A stretch of DNA of 64,000 nucleotides from Halicephalobus mephisto (taxonomy: Eukaryota; Nematoda; Chromadorea; Rhabditida; Panagrolaimidae): NCBI GenBank assembly GCA_009193035.1, contig SWDT01000028.1, forward strand, positions 186,001 to 250,000, written 5' to 3'. Below the pieces are notes generated by a model, which searched no databases, had not been told where the DNA came from, and saw nothing but the letters and a program-made list of their open reading frames with translations. The translations under genes were made by a program, and so were the position numbers. Shown here piece after piece: positions 51,116 through 62,920 of this stretch; the first letter of the stretch is position 1; each line of letters starts with the position of its first letter.

Positions 51116-52105
51116 TTATAATTAAGAATTTTTTTATAATTATCTTCCTTTGAAGTAAGATATGTAAAATAATTTCTTGCAGTTGTTAGGGAATTCTTCC
51201 CTTGTTTCAATCAAATAATGTTCCTCACTAAAAACATTATTGAGTTATAAGCTAAAAAGGAATTATCTCGTTTTAATGAACTAATATCCTTTGATGAACA
51301 GATTATTATCAAGCACAATTAAGTCGAGTAAAATATTGATTATTTCGTTTCAAAGAAATAAGATATCTCAATAAATGGATTATCATCAAACATAAATAAG
51401 GCACGCCTTTAAAATATGATAAAATATAGCCAAAAGTGCTATAAAACGCCCACGAAAACGCCTAAAAACTTTTAGAAGATTTTAAGGTTTGTCTTATGCC
51501 ATTCCTAATAAAAAGAAAAAAGCACTTCCTCTTCGAATCCTCTGCAATGCTTTATCAGTAAATATCGTATGATCAACCAGATTTCGACCACTGAGACAGA
51601 GCAAAGAATACAGCCCCCACAATAATTAACTGCAAATAAGTCATATCTCAGAGAAAAAACAAGGATTGGTCGTAATCACATTTTCCATAGCTGTTAGCCA
51701 TGCTGATTCTACACTCTCATAAATTTGCCTTCTTGGTTAATCGTTGAGACACAAAAAGGGACAATGGTAATTAAGAAATACAATGGATTTTTCTGTTAGG
51801 AAATAAACAATTTTGCTTTCAGTTGTTTTTGAGATATATCTGGTAAAGTATCAAATATCCATTTTAAAATCGTGAAATTTCAAAGGAATTTATTTGTAAA
51901 TATGGGAAGAACTGGAATAAACTTATTTTTTTCATAAATTTTCATATAATGTTAATTTTCCCAAAGTTATTTAAATGAATATTTATTATATCAGACATAT
52001 TTTAATTTAAACTTCACATTACTTTGTATTTTTACTTTAAAAAATAGTTATTGACTTCGCAATGAAATGCAGGTATCTTTCTCTCAGATTAACCGATGAT
52101 GACCC
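51116..52105. other. Unassigned AT-rich DNA
   Basis: No gene is supported. A minus-strand word near 51640 would code MTYLQLIIVGAVFFALSQW, which looks like a signal peptide, followed by a possible GT donor. No continuation was found. Confidence 0.4.
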
Positions 52106-53148
52106 TCAAACACAAAAGCTTCCAACCATGTGGAGTGTGCAGACTTTGCCCGATTCACAATCCTGGTCCGTTCTACAAAGTGAACGTCTCAAGCTTAGTG
52201 GTTCATCCGATTTTGATATACGGTAGGTTGGGGGATTAGTACATGGTTGGTTATCTGATAATGGAACACATATCGGACCAGGACAACATGTATTGACAAG
52301 ACACACCGAAGTCAATGGCGAACACAAACTGCAGTCGGAGAGAGTATTACAAGTATCTCCGATACCACAAAAACCAGTTCCATTCGATGTTTGGAAACAA
52401 CTGCAGGCACGATTTGATGAACAACTGTTTGTAAAATTACCACAAGTTTGGCCTTTGCAAGTTGAAGTTGGGCTTGAGCTCGGAGATACAGTAAAGCTTG
52501 GAGTTGAAGTTGGAACCGGACTCATGGAATCTAAAATGATTTTAAAAATAGTGTACACAGTGGATTATTTCCAGACATACCATTGTTGTCGGCAATACAA
52601 TTGTAATTCGAAGCACATCGAGTTGGACCAACTTGCTTACACCAAGGGGAGTTTCTTAATTCTGCAGCTACTGTGTTCCAATCTTGTTGTTTCAATGCTC
52701 CTTGCATGTTCACAAACATATTTAATGTAGCACAACCAGCAAATGCCACATCGATTAGGGCCGCGCGTTTTACTTTTGGTAAATTGGGGACGTAATTATC
52801 AACACAATTTTCAAATTCTGGATATATTATGGTGTTGAAAAGATCCTCAGCATTTGCAGCGGTCAGGCAGTAGTCAGTCGTTTTATGAGTGCAATCGTTC
52901 AAAACATCCTCGAGATTCAGATTGTATCTTGCCATTACCTGTCTAGCATCCCCGCGTTGCAAGTTAAAACCAGCACCGATAGTAGGTATGTTATTCGTAT
53001 CATAGTAGCAGCACAAACATCCTCCTTCGTTGTACATCGTCTGTTTCAGACCACATGTGCCTGTTGGGGATAGTGGCACACTCTTTCTACAGGTATCAGA
53101 GGTTGATACCAAGGTTGCGCACAGGAGAAACACAAGTATCTTCAACAT
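52106..53148 (-). CDS. Secreted phage-type (GH24) lysozyme with Cys-rich C-terminal tail
   Basis: Hydrolyses peptidoglycan beta-1,4 bonds; likely secreted for digestion of or defence against bacteria. Exons 53148-52581 and 52530-52106 give 330 residues, joined by a GTATGT...TTTTAG intron in frame. A signal peptide (MLKILVFLLCATLVSTSD) leads into a GH24 fold whose T4-type catalytic set is intact: Glu41, Asp50 and Thr56 in NEGGCLCCYYDTNNIPTIG, with the same 9- and 6-residue spacing as T4 Glu11/Asp20/Thr26. Extra cysteines suggest disulphides suited to secretion. After about residue 190 comes a Pro/Ser/Thr linker, then a tail with about 17 cysteines, ending CRTDQDCESGKVC. Well-known worm lysozymes are GH25 or invertebrate type, so a phage-type gene is unusual and suggests transfer. 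It lies in transposon-rich DNA. Confidence 0.88.
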
Positions 53149-55823
53149 ATTGAGAGGACCAGATTTGTGCAGTATCTATAAAATGATGGTAAAAGTAATA
53201 TTACATAACGGCATTATATATCTTTTTGCTAATAAAGACAAGTACACGAATTTGGGTATTTAGTTTGCAGATTTTCTTCAAATGCTAATGAGACTTACTG
53301 AGCTAGAGACAAAAAATGAATAGTTTGAAAATTTTTGATTTTAGACAGAAAATGTATTCATCTACTACAATATATGGGTTACGGTTGTAGTATTTCATGG
53401 ACTAGTAAGTTATTCTGGGGTCAAGTGAGAATACTCAAATAAATTAAGACAATTATACGATACGATAGTCTGATATCAAAGAAGGTAGCGAAAATTAAGG
53501 ACAAAATAAAATTTTTATTCACATTCAGTCAATTTATAGTCTCTGATAGTGATCATTCATGCCACACCTCCCATTTGACTGCAAACATGGAGAACATATT
53601 TCAACCTAACTAATTAGCACATACAGATCTGCATAGATTACTCAGTACCTGATGATCCGACATGCTTGATCAACAGCTTCGAAGGAAGGCAGTATTCTTC
53701 TTTTATCTTGATTGTTTATGAAATAAACTGTAACAAGCCAATACATAAGCACAATCTTGCTTTGTATGGTGTGTTATATCCTATGAAGATGTGTCTACAG
53801 CTTCATATTCTACTTACTACCAACTATCAAGAGAAATTTTTGAATTATGAAATAAGTAATGGAGCAGACTGGTGGGGGATCGGGTGTGCCGGATTTTATA
53901 TAATCAGAAATAGATAATAAATAGCGAAGATAATAATATTTTCTCGTTAAATATATATTATTTAACCGCAAAACACCTCTGACTCCCTGGAGAAGGAGGG
54001 TGGGCGCACTAAAAATGGCCAATATATACTATTCTCATTATTACGCAAACTACTCAAACTGACACAACAGTTAATGATTAAAAAGACTGCCAATTCTAAA
54101 GTAACACCTTACAAATCGAATATCCCCCATGATGCTGATGTGCCCTCAAAGACAGTTTGAAATGCTATCTGGCGATGTCTATGTGCTCATAGAACACAAT
54201 TGAAGAAAGAACCTTAGATGACGTTTTATTGCATCCAAGAAAGATTGAAGTCTGAAAAGGCCAACGTGAACCATCACTGGAAAATGATAAGGTTGAAAAT
54301 ATGTTTTCAATGAATATACTTCTACCGTTTAATTTATATTTTTTGGTGAAAAAAGTGTAATATTAATAATTCTAACGAATGTGGTTACTTCCGACATGGT
54401 TTGCGCAAAAAAATATTTTGTTAAACAAATTTTCAGTGAAGATTTCCTTATGATTTAGATCCAATTTTTTTATTCTGAAGCATTTCATATTCCTTTTACT
54501 TCTAGCTCAACAAAAAGCAGAAACTATCAGATAGTATTAGAAGAAAAATATCTTCGTTTTTTTCCCAAAAAAGGAGAAATCTTATATTACGGAATAATAA
54601 TGTTTTAACTTATGATAGTGAAGATACCCTCGCTGTTTCGCGGGTGTGATATCTAACTTTTTGATTGATCGGGATACTTTTCTAATCTCATTCTTATAGA
54701 AGACTTATTTAACATTATAACTAGAGATCTCCTCTAAGATGGTTACCAGTTTACCAGGGTTAAAACACTGAAAAATATTCTATTTCATAGGTGATTCAAC
54801 ATCTCAAAAGGTTCAACCGAAAAGATTCGTCTGTAGGATATCTTATCTTAGTCTGGATAGTCATCAATCCAACGTGAAATCCACTTTTCCTCCTTTCTAT
54901 TTGTACCTTTGTAAAACAACACAACATAGTTGAAAAGTGCTAGTACAGTAGGAACCTATGACTTTGCTGCATGAGTAAAGAGTTCTGAACATTCTATTGT
55001 TGTAGTTCCTGGGTTGATCCTCAAAAGTACGGAAGAATAGGAACCACGAAATACAGAAATCACGGGCAATAACACGCTTTATACACAAAAGTTAGAATGC
55101 AAATCAAACAGTAACAACGTGACGTCCGCTTTTTTACAATACGTCACATACAAACAATTCTTACGTTAATGATATCGGAACCGACTTATATTTTAACAAT
55201 GACGCGATGTCATGAACGCCTTCAAATATCACTTCAATTACAGTGTTAATATGATTTAGATAACTGCATACAAAAAAGCGTAACTTTTAACTCAATAACA
55301 AATTCAAATCCTCACTATTAGATCGCAATTTTCATCAAAAATGTCGAATATTCATGAAAAATATCACGATTGTATCCCATTTTTTTACAGTTCGGAATTG
55401 TTACTGGATCAAAAGTCACGCTTTCTTTTGTGTAAGAACATTGGATATAAATTTTCCATTAGAATGAACACCATAAAGAAGATCATATTAAGTCATTAAA
55501 TAAGTATAGACTACTTTCAAAATTTTTTAAAACAATTGCACAACGAAAAAACAACTTTTTCTTAAAAGTTCTTATATTGTTATTGATTTTTGCAAATTAA
55601 AAAATCTTTAAAATGTTCTAAATTTACATACATTATGAAAAAGATGCATTACAAAAAGTAATTTTTAAGATTTCGAAATTTTTATTTTTTATTTTTTTTT
55701 TGACTCCCGCGAATTTTTGGCGGAATGTGAACAACCGAGCCCGATTTTTCAAAGTTTTTTGTTTTCACTGAAGATCCCCTATATTCCTTTTTTACTATTT
55801 ATTTCGCCCTGTTTTCTTTTTAA
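53149..55823. other. Gene desert between the lysozyme and PNPase genes
   Basis: No gene is supported. The start holds the lysozyme promoter. 54140-54310 may be a Tc1-like relic. 54900-55700 is AT-rich unique sequence. The last 100 bases are the likely PNPase 5' region. Confidence 0.5.
54140..54310 (+). pseudogene. Possible Tc1-like transposase relic
   Basis: A broken frame reads PSKTVWNAIWRC, then HRTQLKKEP, and further on LKSEKANVNHHWKMI, in the order and spacing of the Tc1/Tc3 region between the second HTH and the first catalytic Asp. At least one stop is present and no inverted repeats were found. Weak. Confidence 0.25.
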
Positions 55824-58613
55824 ATGTGGTTTCGACATCCACGAACCTTTAGAACAGCCAAATCTGTGTCTAGACTTCAATTAAGATCAGAATCTTCCGT
55901 GACAGCTTCAGTGGGATCCCAGTCCATTACCCTCAGAACCGGTCATGTCGCCAGATTCGCTGATGGAGCCGTTGTTGCTGAATCTGGTGATAATGCTGTT
56001 CTTGCCACTGTTGTCAGTAAGATGAAACCAACAACAGGGAATTCAGATGGATTACCCCTAAATGTGGACTTTAAACAAAGCGCTGCTGCCGTCGGCAGAA
56101 TCCCCACCAATTATCTCAGAAGAGAACTGCAGCAAAGTGATGCCGATATTATTGCTTCTAGAATTATAGATAGATCTATTAGACCATTGTTTCCAGATGG
56201 ATTTGTGTTTGATACTCAGGTTTGGTTGGGTTTTCATATATGAAACGTTTTAATTTTTTAGGTAATCTGTAAACCTCTTTCGATCGACGAAACCGGCGAT
56301 GGAGTCGTCCTGGGATTGAATGCGGCTTCTGCAGCACTGGCTTGTTCACAAATTCCGATGAAAAATAATGTAGCAGCAGTTAGAGTGGGGATTCTCAACG
56401 GAGAGGTAAGTTCATCTTTGAAAAATCCTCATATATCAATTCTCTTCCAGATTATCGTAAATCCTCACATAGATCAAATTAAATACTCCTCTATGAATCT
56501 ATTAGTTTCTGGAACCACTGAAAACAGAATACTTATGATTGAAATGGACGGAAAAGAAATTCAAACAGAAGTGTTCCAAGAATCCGTTTCCAAAGCCTTC
56601 GATGCTATTGATAATCTGCTGTCCTCTATTGAATCTTTGAAGGAACAAGCAGGAAAACCCAAAGCTGAGGTTAGTTTTGAGTTTTTAAATATTTATTTTA
56701 CAAACACAACAACTCATTTTCAATTAGTGTAATTTCGGTGTTTATAACTTTTGTGAGCATTTAGAAATACTTTCATATGCAATTACTACCCTCCGAAAGC
56801 GCCCCAAAAGTTGTGTACTCCATATAACCAATGTAAAGATTCCTAAATGTACTCTGGATATAGTCCCAAAATACTGATTACGAAACCACTTACATAAAAT
56901 CAAAACTGTAGGCTGATCTAATTTCTAAAAGTTTGAAAATCTATCGATAGAATTTCACAATAAACCTTATTTCTAATTTGTATTATTTTTTAGTTTGAAA
57001 TTTCCAATCTTGAAGTCAGATCAACGATTTACAATCAAATCAAAGCCTTATCCGATGATCAACTGCTTTGTATCCTCATGGATCCGACCCACGACAAGAT
57101 TTCTAGAGACACAGCCATCAATGAATTGAAGAAAACTGTTGTAACAGCTTTCGGAGACAATCCAGCAACACCAATTACCCTTGTCGAACAAGCCTTTTCC
57201 GATCACGTTAAGCAAACTATCAGAAGATTGGCAATAGAACTGGATCAAAGATGTGACGGAAGAAAAATGGATGAATTTCGACCGATTTCTATCAATGTTG
57301 ATGTCTACAAGAAACTCCATGGCTCTGCTATTTTCCAACGAGGTCAATCTCAAGTTATGGGAACTGTGACTTTCGACAGTCCAACAGCTGCTTTTCATCC
57401 TGATTCTATAGCTCAACTTCTTGGATCTCAACAGAAAAAAATGTTCATGCTTCATTATGAATTTCCCGGATTTGCTACAAATGAATTCTCAAGTAATCGA
57501 CCATTTAACAGAAGAGAACTTGGTCATGGAGTGTTGGCAGAAAAGGCCCTAAAGCATGTTGTACCGGAAAATTTTCCATACTGTATTAGATTGGCTTGTC
57601 AAGTACTGGAATCTAATGGATCTACGTCAATGGCTTCAGCATGTGTTGGGTCTTTGGCAATGTATGATGCAGGAATCCCTCTGAAATCTCCTGTGGCTGG
57701 AGTTGCGATTGGATTAATTGAAAACAAGGAAAATAAAGAGAATTATAAAATTTTAACGGATATTCTTGGAATAGAAGATTATGCAGGAGAAATGGATTTT
57801 AAAATGGCAGGAACTAAAAAAGGATTTACAGCAATGCAATTGGATTTGAAGAATAATGGTTTGACGAAAAATCAGTTATCAGATGCCTTAAAAGCAGGAA
57901 GAAATGGTTTAAATCATGTTCTTGAAAAAATGAACAAAGCTATATCTGAACCAAGATCAGAATTTAAATCAACTGTTCCAATAATGGATACAATTCCATT
58001 GCCATCTTATAAAAGATCAGCTATTTTTAGAGGAGGAGCTTATAATGCCAAGTTGATCGAAGCAGAAACAGGTACTAAAATTCTTGTTGAAGATGATGTT
58101 AGTGTTTCGTTATTTGCTCCAAATAAGGAGAAATTAGAAAAAGCTAAAAAAATGATCGAAGAGTAAGTTTTAGAATTTTATTTTAAAGAATTTTTTTTAA
58201 ACAGAAATTAATCTTTTGAATTTAAAAATTAATCTTAAATTTTAATTTTTAAAAAAATAAAAATTAATTTGTTTAAAATTAAAAGTTTATTTTTTATTTT
58301 TAACTTTTTCAGGATGGCAGAGGAAAATGCAACTTTGGAACTTAACTTTGGTACAATATACAAAGTTGAAATTGTGGAAATCAGAGAAAATGGAATATTT
58401 GTTAAAGTTAAACAAGGAACAAAACCAATTTTCATCGCAAATCATAATCTTGATTCTAGAAAAGTTGTACATGCTTCAGCTTTGGGATTTTCAGAAGGCC
58501 AACATATTCACGTTCAATATCTAGGAAGAGATGGAGCTACAGGTCATCATAGATTTTCTAGAAAACTTTTACAAACTTTAAACCAACGTCAAGATATGTT
58601 GGGAAAAAAATAG
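55824..58613 (+). CDS. pnpt-1: Polynucleotide phosphorylase, mitochondrial (PNPT1)
   Basis: A phosphate-dependent 3'-5' exoribonuclease of mitochondria, involved in RNA turnover and import. Exons 55824-56219, 56262-56405, 56451-56669, 56994-58162 and 58313-58613 give 742 residues. The start MWFRHPRTFRTAKSVSRLQL is a mitochondrial targeting peptide. Two RNase PH domains follow: the first with GRIPTNYLRRE and SRIIDRSIRPLFP, the second with RCDGRKMDEFRPI, FQRGQSQVMGTVTF, FMLHYEFPGFATNE and DFKMAGTKKGFTAMQ. An alpha-helical linker lies between them. A KH domain (FRGGAYNAKLIEAETG; its loop is less canonical than in bacteria) and an S1 domain (FGTIYKVEIVEIRENGIFVKV) close the protein. The order and length fit the family. 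It converges on the next gene, whose stop is 37 bases away. Confidence 0.95.
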
Positions 58614-58650
58614 GTAATATTGTTTTTTATTTTTTTTAAATAAAAAAAGC

Positions 58651-61600
58651 TCATTTGGGAATCTCATTTGAACCCGATGGCTTTTGTTCATTGTTGTTTT
58701 CAAGGGGCCATGATCGTTGATTACTGAGATCGACAGGACTTATGTAATCTCTACCAGTAGGTAATGGATTTGGAGATTGGGATCTCATTGAAAGATTCAT
58801 TTTACTTCTTTTTTGTTCTTGATCTAATGAAATTCCATTTGTTTGAGTTGATGAATCAACAACAGGACTTTGGGATCTTTGACGATTTAATCTATTTGTT
58901 GAAAGGGGGATTTTTGATGATGGATTTGTTTGAGTTTCAGAATCAACCAAACCTTTTGTCTGAAAAGGTTTTGAATTAAAAATTATGAAATTTTTTCTAT
59001 GGAATTTTAGTACAAAATTTGAATATTTTTAAAATTTAAAAAGTACTTGGAATACGGTAATTAGACTCATCTTCAATCTGGATTCTGAAATTCAAATTCA
59101 ATTTCGACTTTGGATTCTATAACCTTAATTATTGTATTTTAAATACTTGTAAACTCAAAAAATATCTAAAACAATAATCAAATTCATAAATTCCGAATCT
59201 GGATTCTGAAATCTACTTCTAATTTCGACTTCAGATTCAGAATCTATAACCTTGAGTACAGTATTCCAATTACTTCTAAATTTTAAAACATTCAAAATAG
59301 TGAAATAAATTTAAAAATTAAAAACTTACAGGAGTACGTATTCCTATACTTCTCTTAGATTCCATTACAGTATCTCTTACATGAGAACTTGAAAAACTAG
59401 TACCGGAAATAGGAGGAATAATCCTTGGTTGACCTCGTGGAAATGGATTTCTATCGTTCAAAGCAGATGCTGCTGTTTCTGATCTCCATGAGTTCAAAAA
59501 AGACGGAACAGGTGGCATTGACGATGCTAGAGGAGTTGTTGAACCATTGATTACTTTAGACAAATTAGGATTAGATGTACTTTTATCTTCTGTAGAAGAT
59601 ATAATTCTAGGATTTGTTAATGATGTCGACATTAATCTTGTTGGAGATATAACTTGAACTCTAGGGTTCGACAATCTGTTAGGTATTGGTGATGTTGGGG
59701 GTCGAGGAGGAGTACTTTCAAAAACACCAGATAATCTAGACATATTCAATGCCAAAGGCGATACAGTTCTATCTGCTGCATTAACCACAGGTATTGCTGC
59801 TCCATATATACTGTCATTCAAACTACCACCTCCCACAGATTCATATTCGTTTGCAATTGTCGAATAATAATGTTCTCTTATTCTTCCATTTCCTGATTCA
59901 TCCGTTTGATCTGTTGCTTGATTTTGTCGTTGTCTTAGACGTTCTCTAACAACATCCACTGTTTCTCTAACGGTCAAATACCTATAAGAAGGATTTGCAC
60001 TTGATCCACTTATGATACTACCACTTCCGGATTCGTTATTTTGATCTTGAGCAAATGATACAGTAGCAGGTCGTCTCACAGAACTAGGACCTGGTTCTGT
60101 CGATGAATTTTCTGTTTGAATTGTTCTCATTCTTCTCATAGATGGACGATTAATTTTCGCATAAAGTTGATCAATATCCACGGGGGTTTCCCGAGGAATC
60201 GAATGAGTCGGATCTTTAACTCTAGCATAACCAGGATCATAGATACTGTTTCTATCTTCATATTGTCTAGTTCTTCTGGAAGTGCTCGGACCTGGAGCGT
60301 CACTCACTATCGAACTGAAAATTAACATTCATATGTAAAAACTTCCTAATATGGTATTTTTCATAATTTCATAACCACTGTACATTAATCCTATACAGTA
60401 ATAAAAAGTACTGTAAACAATTTGGGTTTTCAGAATATAGTCTAGAAATTGAATATAATATTTCTAAAATTTCTACTTCAGAAATAACAACATCTGGAGC
60501 AAACTACAATAATTTCGAAATTATTGACTATACAGTACTAAATTTAAAAATCTGAATATTAAGCACAAGTCAGGACTCCGCTTAAAACATACTATTACTC
60601 TGCTTTAAAAATACAAAAACTACAGTACAATATACAATTTTTGAACTGTTGGTTGTAATTTAATTCCTTATGCAGTAATATAAAAATACTGTAGATTTTT
60701 CGGATGTTCAAAGTAGGATCTAAAAACTGAACTAAGACATCTTTGAAGTTTCCATTTTAAAAATTACAATAGTCGTAGATTATAGAACGAACTACAACCA
60801 GTAATTTCCAAAACACAGACTGTACTGTATGTCTTATTTTCGTGAACTAAAAAAATATAAGAGCGAAATAAATACGACGGAAAAATATAAGATATGAAAT
60901 AAATCACTAATTATGTGTGGAAATCGGCTTTTGGGATTGGACTTAGGCATCTAGTCCATAGAGATAACAACAATATTCAAAATTTTCGGATACCATAATT
61001 GGTTTAATATTTTTTTCATCTTATATTTTTTTCTATTTTATATTTCTTCCGCTCTTATATTTTTCCTACTGCGTTTATTTTTAAAAAAAATCCCACCTGT
61101 ACGGATCCTCACTTCCTCCGGAATATATCTGGCTCGCAGAAGTGTACAAAGGTTCATCTTGATTTCTCTTTTTGCCCTGCTTATTTCTGAACATAGGATA
61201 GTCGTACCTCTGACTTGATGGGTTTTCATCGACTTTGGAATAGAGAGGATCAGAAATGGAATCGTTCTCGACATCTATGGACTCATAGGTAGGGTTCGTC
61301 GGATCGTCTATGGATGGGATGTTGTTTCTGTTGAATGGCTTCTTTGGCAACTTAGGCAGCTCCCTGTTAGGTGCGGTTTGTTTCGTTTTACTTTTCCGAA
61401 AGTTAAATCCAAACGATATCGATCGACGAGAAGGTGAAGTGTTCTGAAAATCGGGATTTCATATAAATTCTAGAAAAATTGAATTCCACTTTAATTTTAC
61501 ATAAAAATTGAAATTTCATACACAAATCTAGGATAGGGATTAAAATTTAACATATCAATCTTAAATAAAGATCAATTTTCATCGTTTTCAAATAAAAATT

Positions 61601-62146
61601 AAAATTTCATATATCATTTTCAAATAAAAGTTAGTTTTAATATATCAATTTTGGAGAAAAATTAATTTCCAGCAATTTCCAAATAAAAGTTAATTTCCAT
61701 ATATCAGTCTTGCATGATATTTAAAATCTCATCGATTGTGGATAAAAACTAATTTCCATATATCAACGTTGCAAAAAAATTAATTTCCAGCAATTTCGAA
61801 ATAAAAGTTAATTTCCATATATCAACTTTGCACGAAATTCACTGTTTGTCAGTTTTCGGTAAACTTACATGTACATTTCCATTGGCAGTGACCGGTGTGG
61901 ACCGTCTATCGCTGGAAACTTCTGGTTTCGTTCTGGTCCTGAATGATACCGTCGGTTTCTTTTCAGCAGTGTTGTCAATTGTTCCATAAGCATCATCTTC
62001 GTCTTGCGGAGATATTGGAGACCTGAAATCACACAACAATGTTAAAATTCATATATGAATCGAAAAATTTAAATAAAAAATTTCAAAACTTACTTAATCG
62101 CTTTTTTCGACCAACAATAACAAAAATTACGCATATTTTCCTTCAT
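58651..62146 (-). CDS. Disordered protein with about ten YxxΦ tyrosine motifs (candidate phosphotyrosine scaffold)
   Basis: Not a family I recognise. Exons 62146-62094, 62022-61869, 61443-61097, 60314-59330 and 58959-58651 give 615 residues, every junction GT-AG and in frame. The start is chosen because it is the first ATG and follows a TTTTTCAG acceptor (62174), a probable trans-splice site. The N-terminus has two close cysteines (NFCYCWSKK), a possible lipid-anchor site. The rest is Ser/Pro-rich and unstructured. It carries tyrosines in an acidic-Y-x-x-aliphatic setting: AYGTI (Tyr30), TYESI (122), LYSKV (137), LYTSA (169), then GYARV, LYAKI, YLTV, YYSTI, YESV and IYGAA. There are also PKLPKKP and PPRPPTSP, SH3-like motifs, and paired VDSETQTN/VDSSTQTN words near the end. 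This is what an SH2-binding adaptor or receptor tail would look like. No membrane span is seen. Confidence 0.8.
60363..60840. repeat. Diverged duplication in an intron of the tyrosine-motif gene
   Basis: Two stretches sharing CAGTAATAAAAAGTACTGTA-like starts (about 60398 and 60672) and the word ACTGTA at similar spacing suggest an old duplication of about 280 bases. Identity is low. Confidence 0.35.
61490..61830. repeat. About 50-60 bp degenerate repeat in an intron of the tyrosine-motif gene
   Basis: AAGTTAATTTCCATATATCA followed by CTTTGCAA/CAGCAATTTC recurs about six times. On the coding strand the core reads TGATATATGGAAATTAA, the same motif found in introns of other genes in the window. 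Confidence 0.6.
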
Positions 62147-62579
62147 AATATTGTCATTTTTATATGAAGTACTCTGAAAAATATAATTCTGTTTTGTAGA
62201 AAGTGAAACAGAAAGCAGCAGATGAAATTTCGCGGTCAATTTGTCGCGATCGGGAAAGCGTCGAATTTTCTTCTCGTTGGCTTTCGAAAACCGCGGTTTA
62301 TTTTTCGCTTTTCGTTTACTATTCAAAATCGAACAAAACTAAAATTTTTAATTTCTGAATTTATAAAATCCAAAAATCCTCAGCAGGAGATCTGATTCAA
62401 GGACAATTTTGCCTTTTGAACAGCTTGTAATTACTGGTTTTGTTCCTTTGTTCGGAGGCAAATGTTCGTCGAAAAAGGAAAATCTGGCAAGTATTCGGAC
62501 TAAATTTACAAAATGCAAAATTAGTCATGTGAAAAAGATAAAACTGCCATGATGAAAAAAAACGAATTTTGATGAGTCA

Positions 62580-62920
62580 CTATCATTATTTAGTGTCAGT
62601 TTTTTTATTCATCAAAAACGTTTGGAATTCAGTCACTATCCATTTTTTACTGGAGCTGTTTTTGAACAGACACTATCCATTTTTTACTGGAGCTGTTCTT
62701 TTGGATAGTGACTTTGAGAGCTTTTGTAAAAGATGAAGATAGTGCCCAAAATTCAGCCATTATCCATTTTTTATTGGAGCTGTTTTTGGATAGTGACTTT
62801 GGTGGTTGCAATAAAATCAGTCACTATCCATGTTTTTATTAAAGTTGTTTTTTGGATAGTGACTGGAAAATTCAAATTTAAACAAAAAACAGACACTATT
62901 CAATTGATTAGAGCTGTCTT
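62580..62920. repeat. Array of CACTATCCA/GGATAGTG hairpins
   Basis: The words CACTATCCATTTTT and TTGGATAGTGAC occur repeatedly in both orientations. The best hairpin has perfect 13-bp arms, CAGTCACTATCCA at 62818-62830 and TGGATAGTGACTG at 62853-62865, with a 22-base loop. GGAGCTGTTTTT recurs in the loops. Confidence 0.75.

Noticed and set aside
51580..51660. Minus-strand signal-peptide-like word (MTYLQLIIVGAVFFALSQW)
   Set aside because: No downstream exon or domain could be joined to it.
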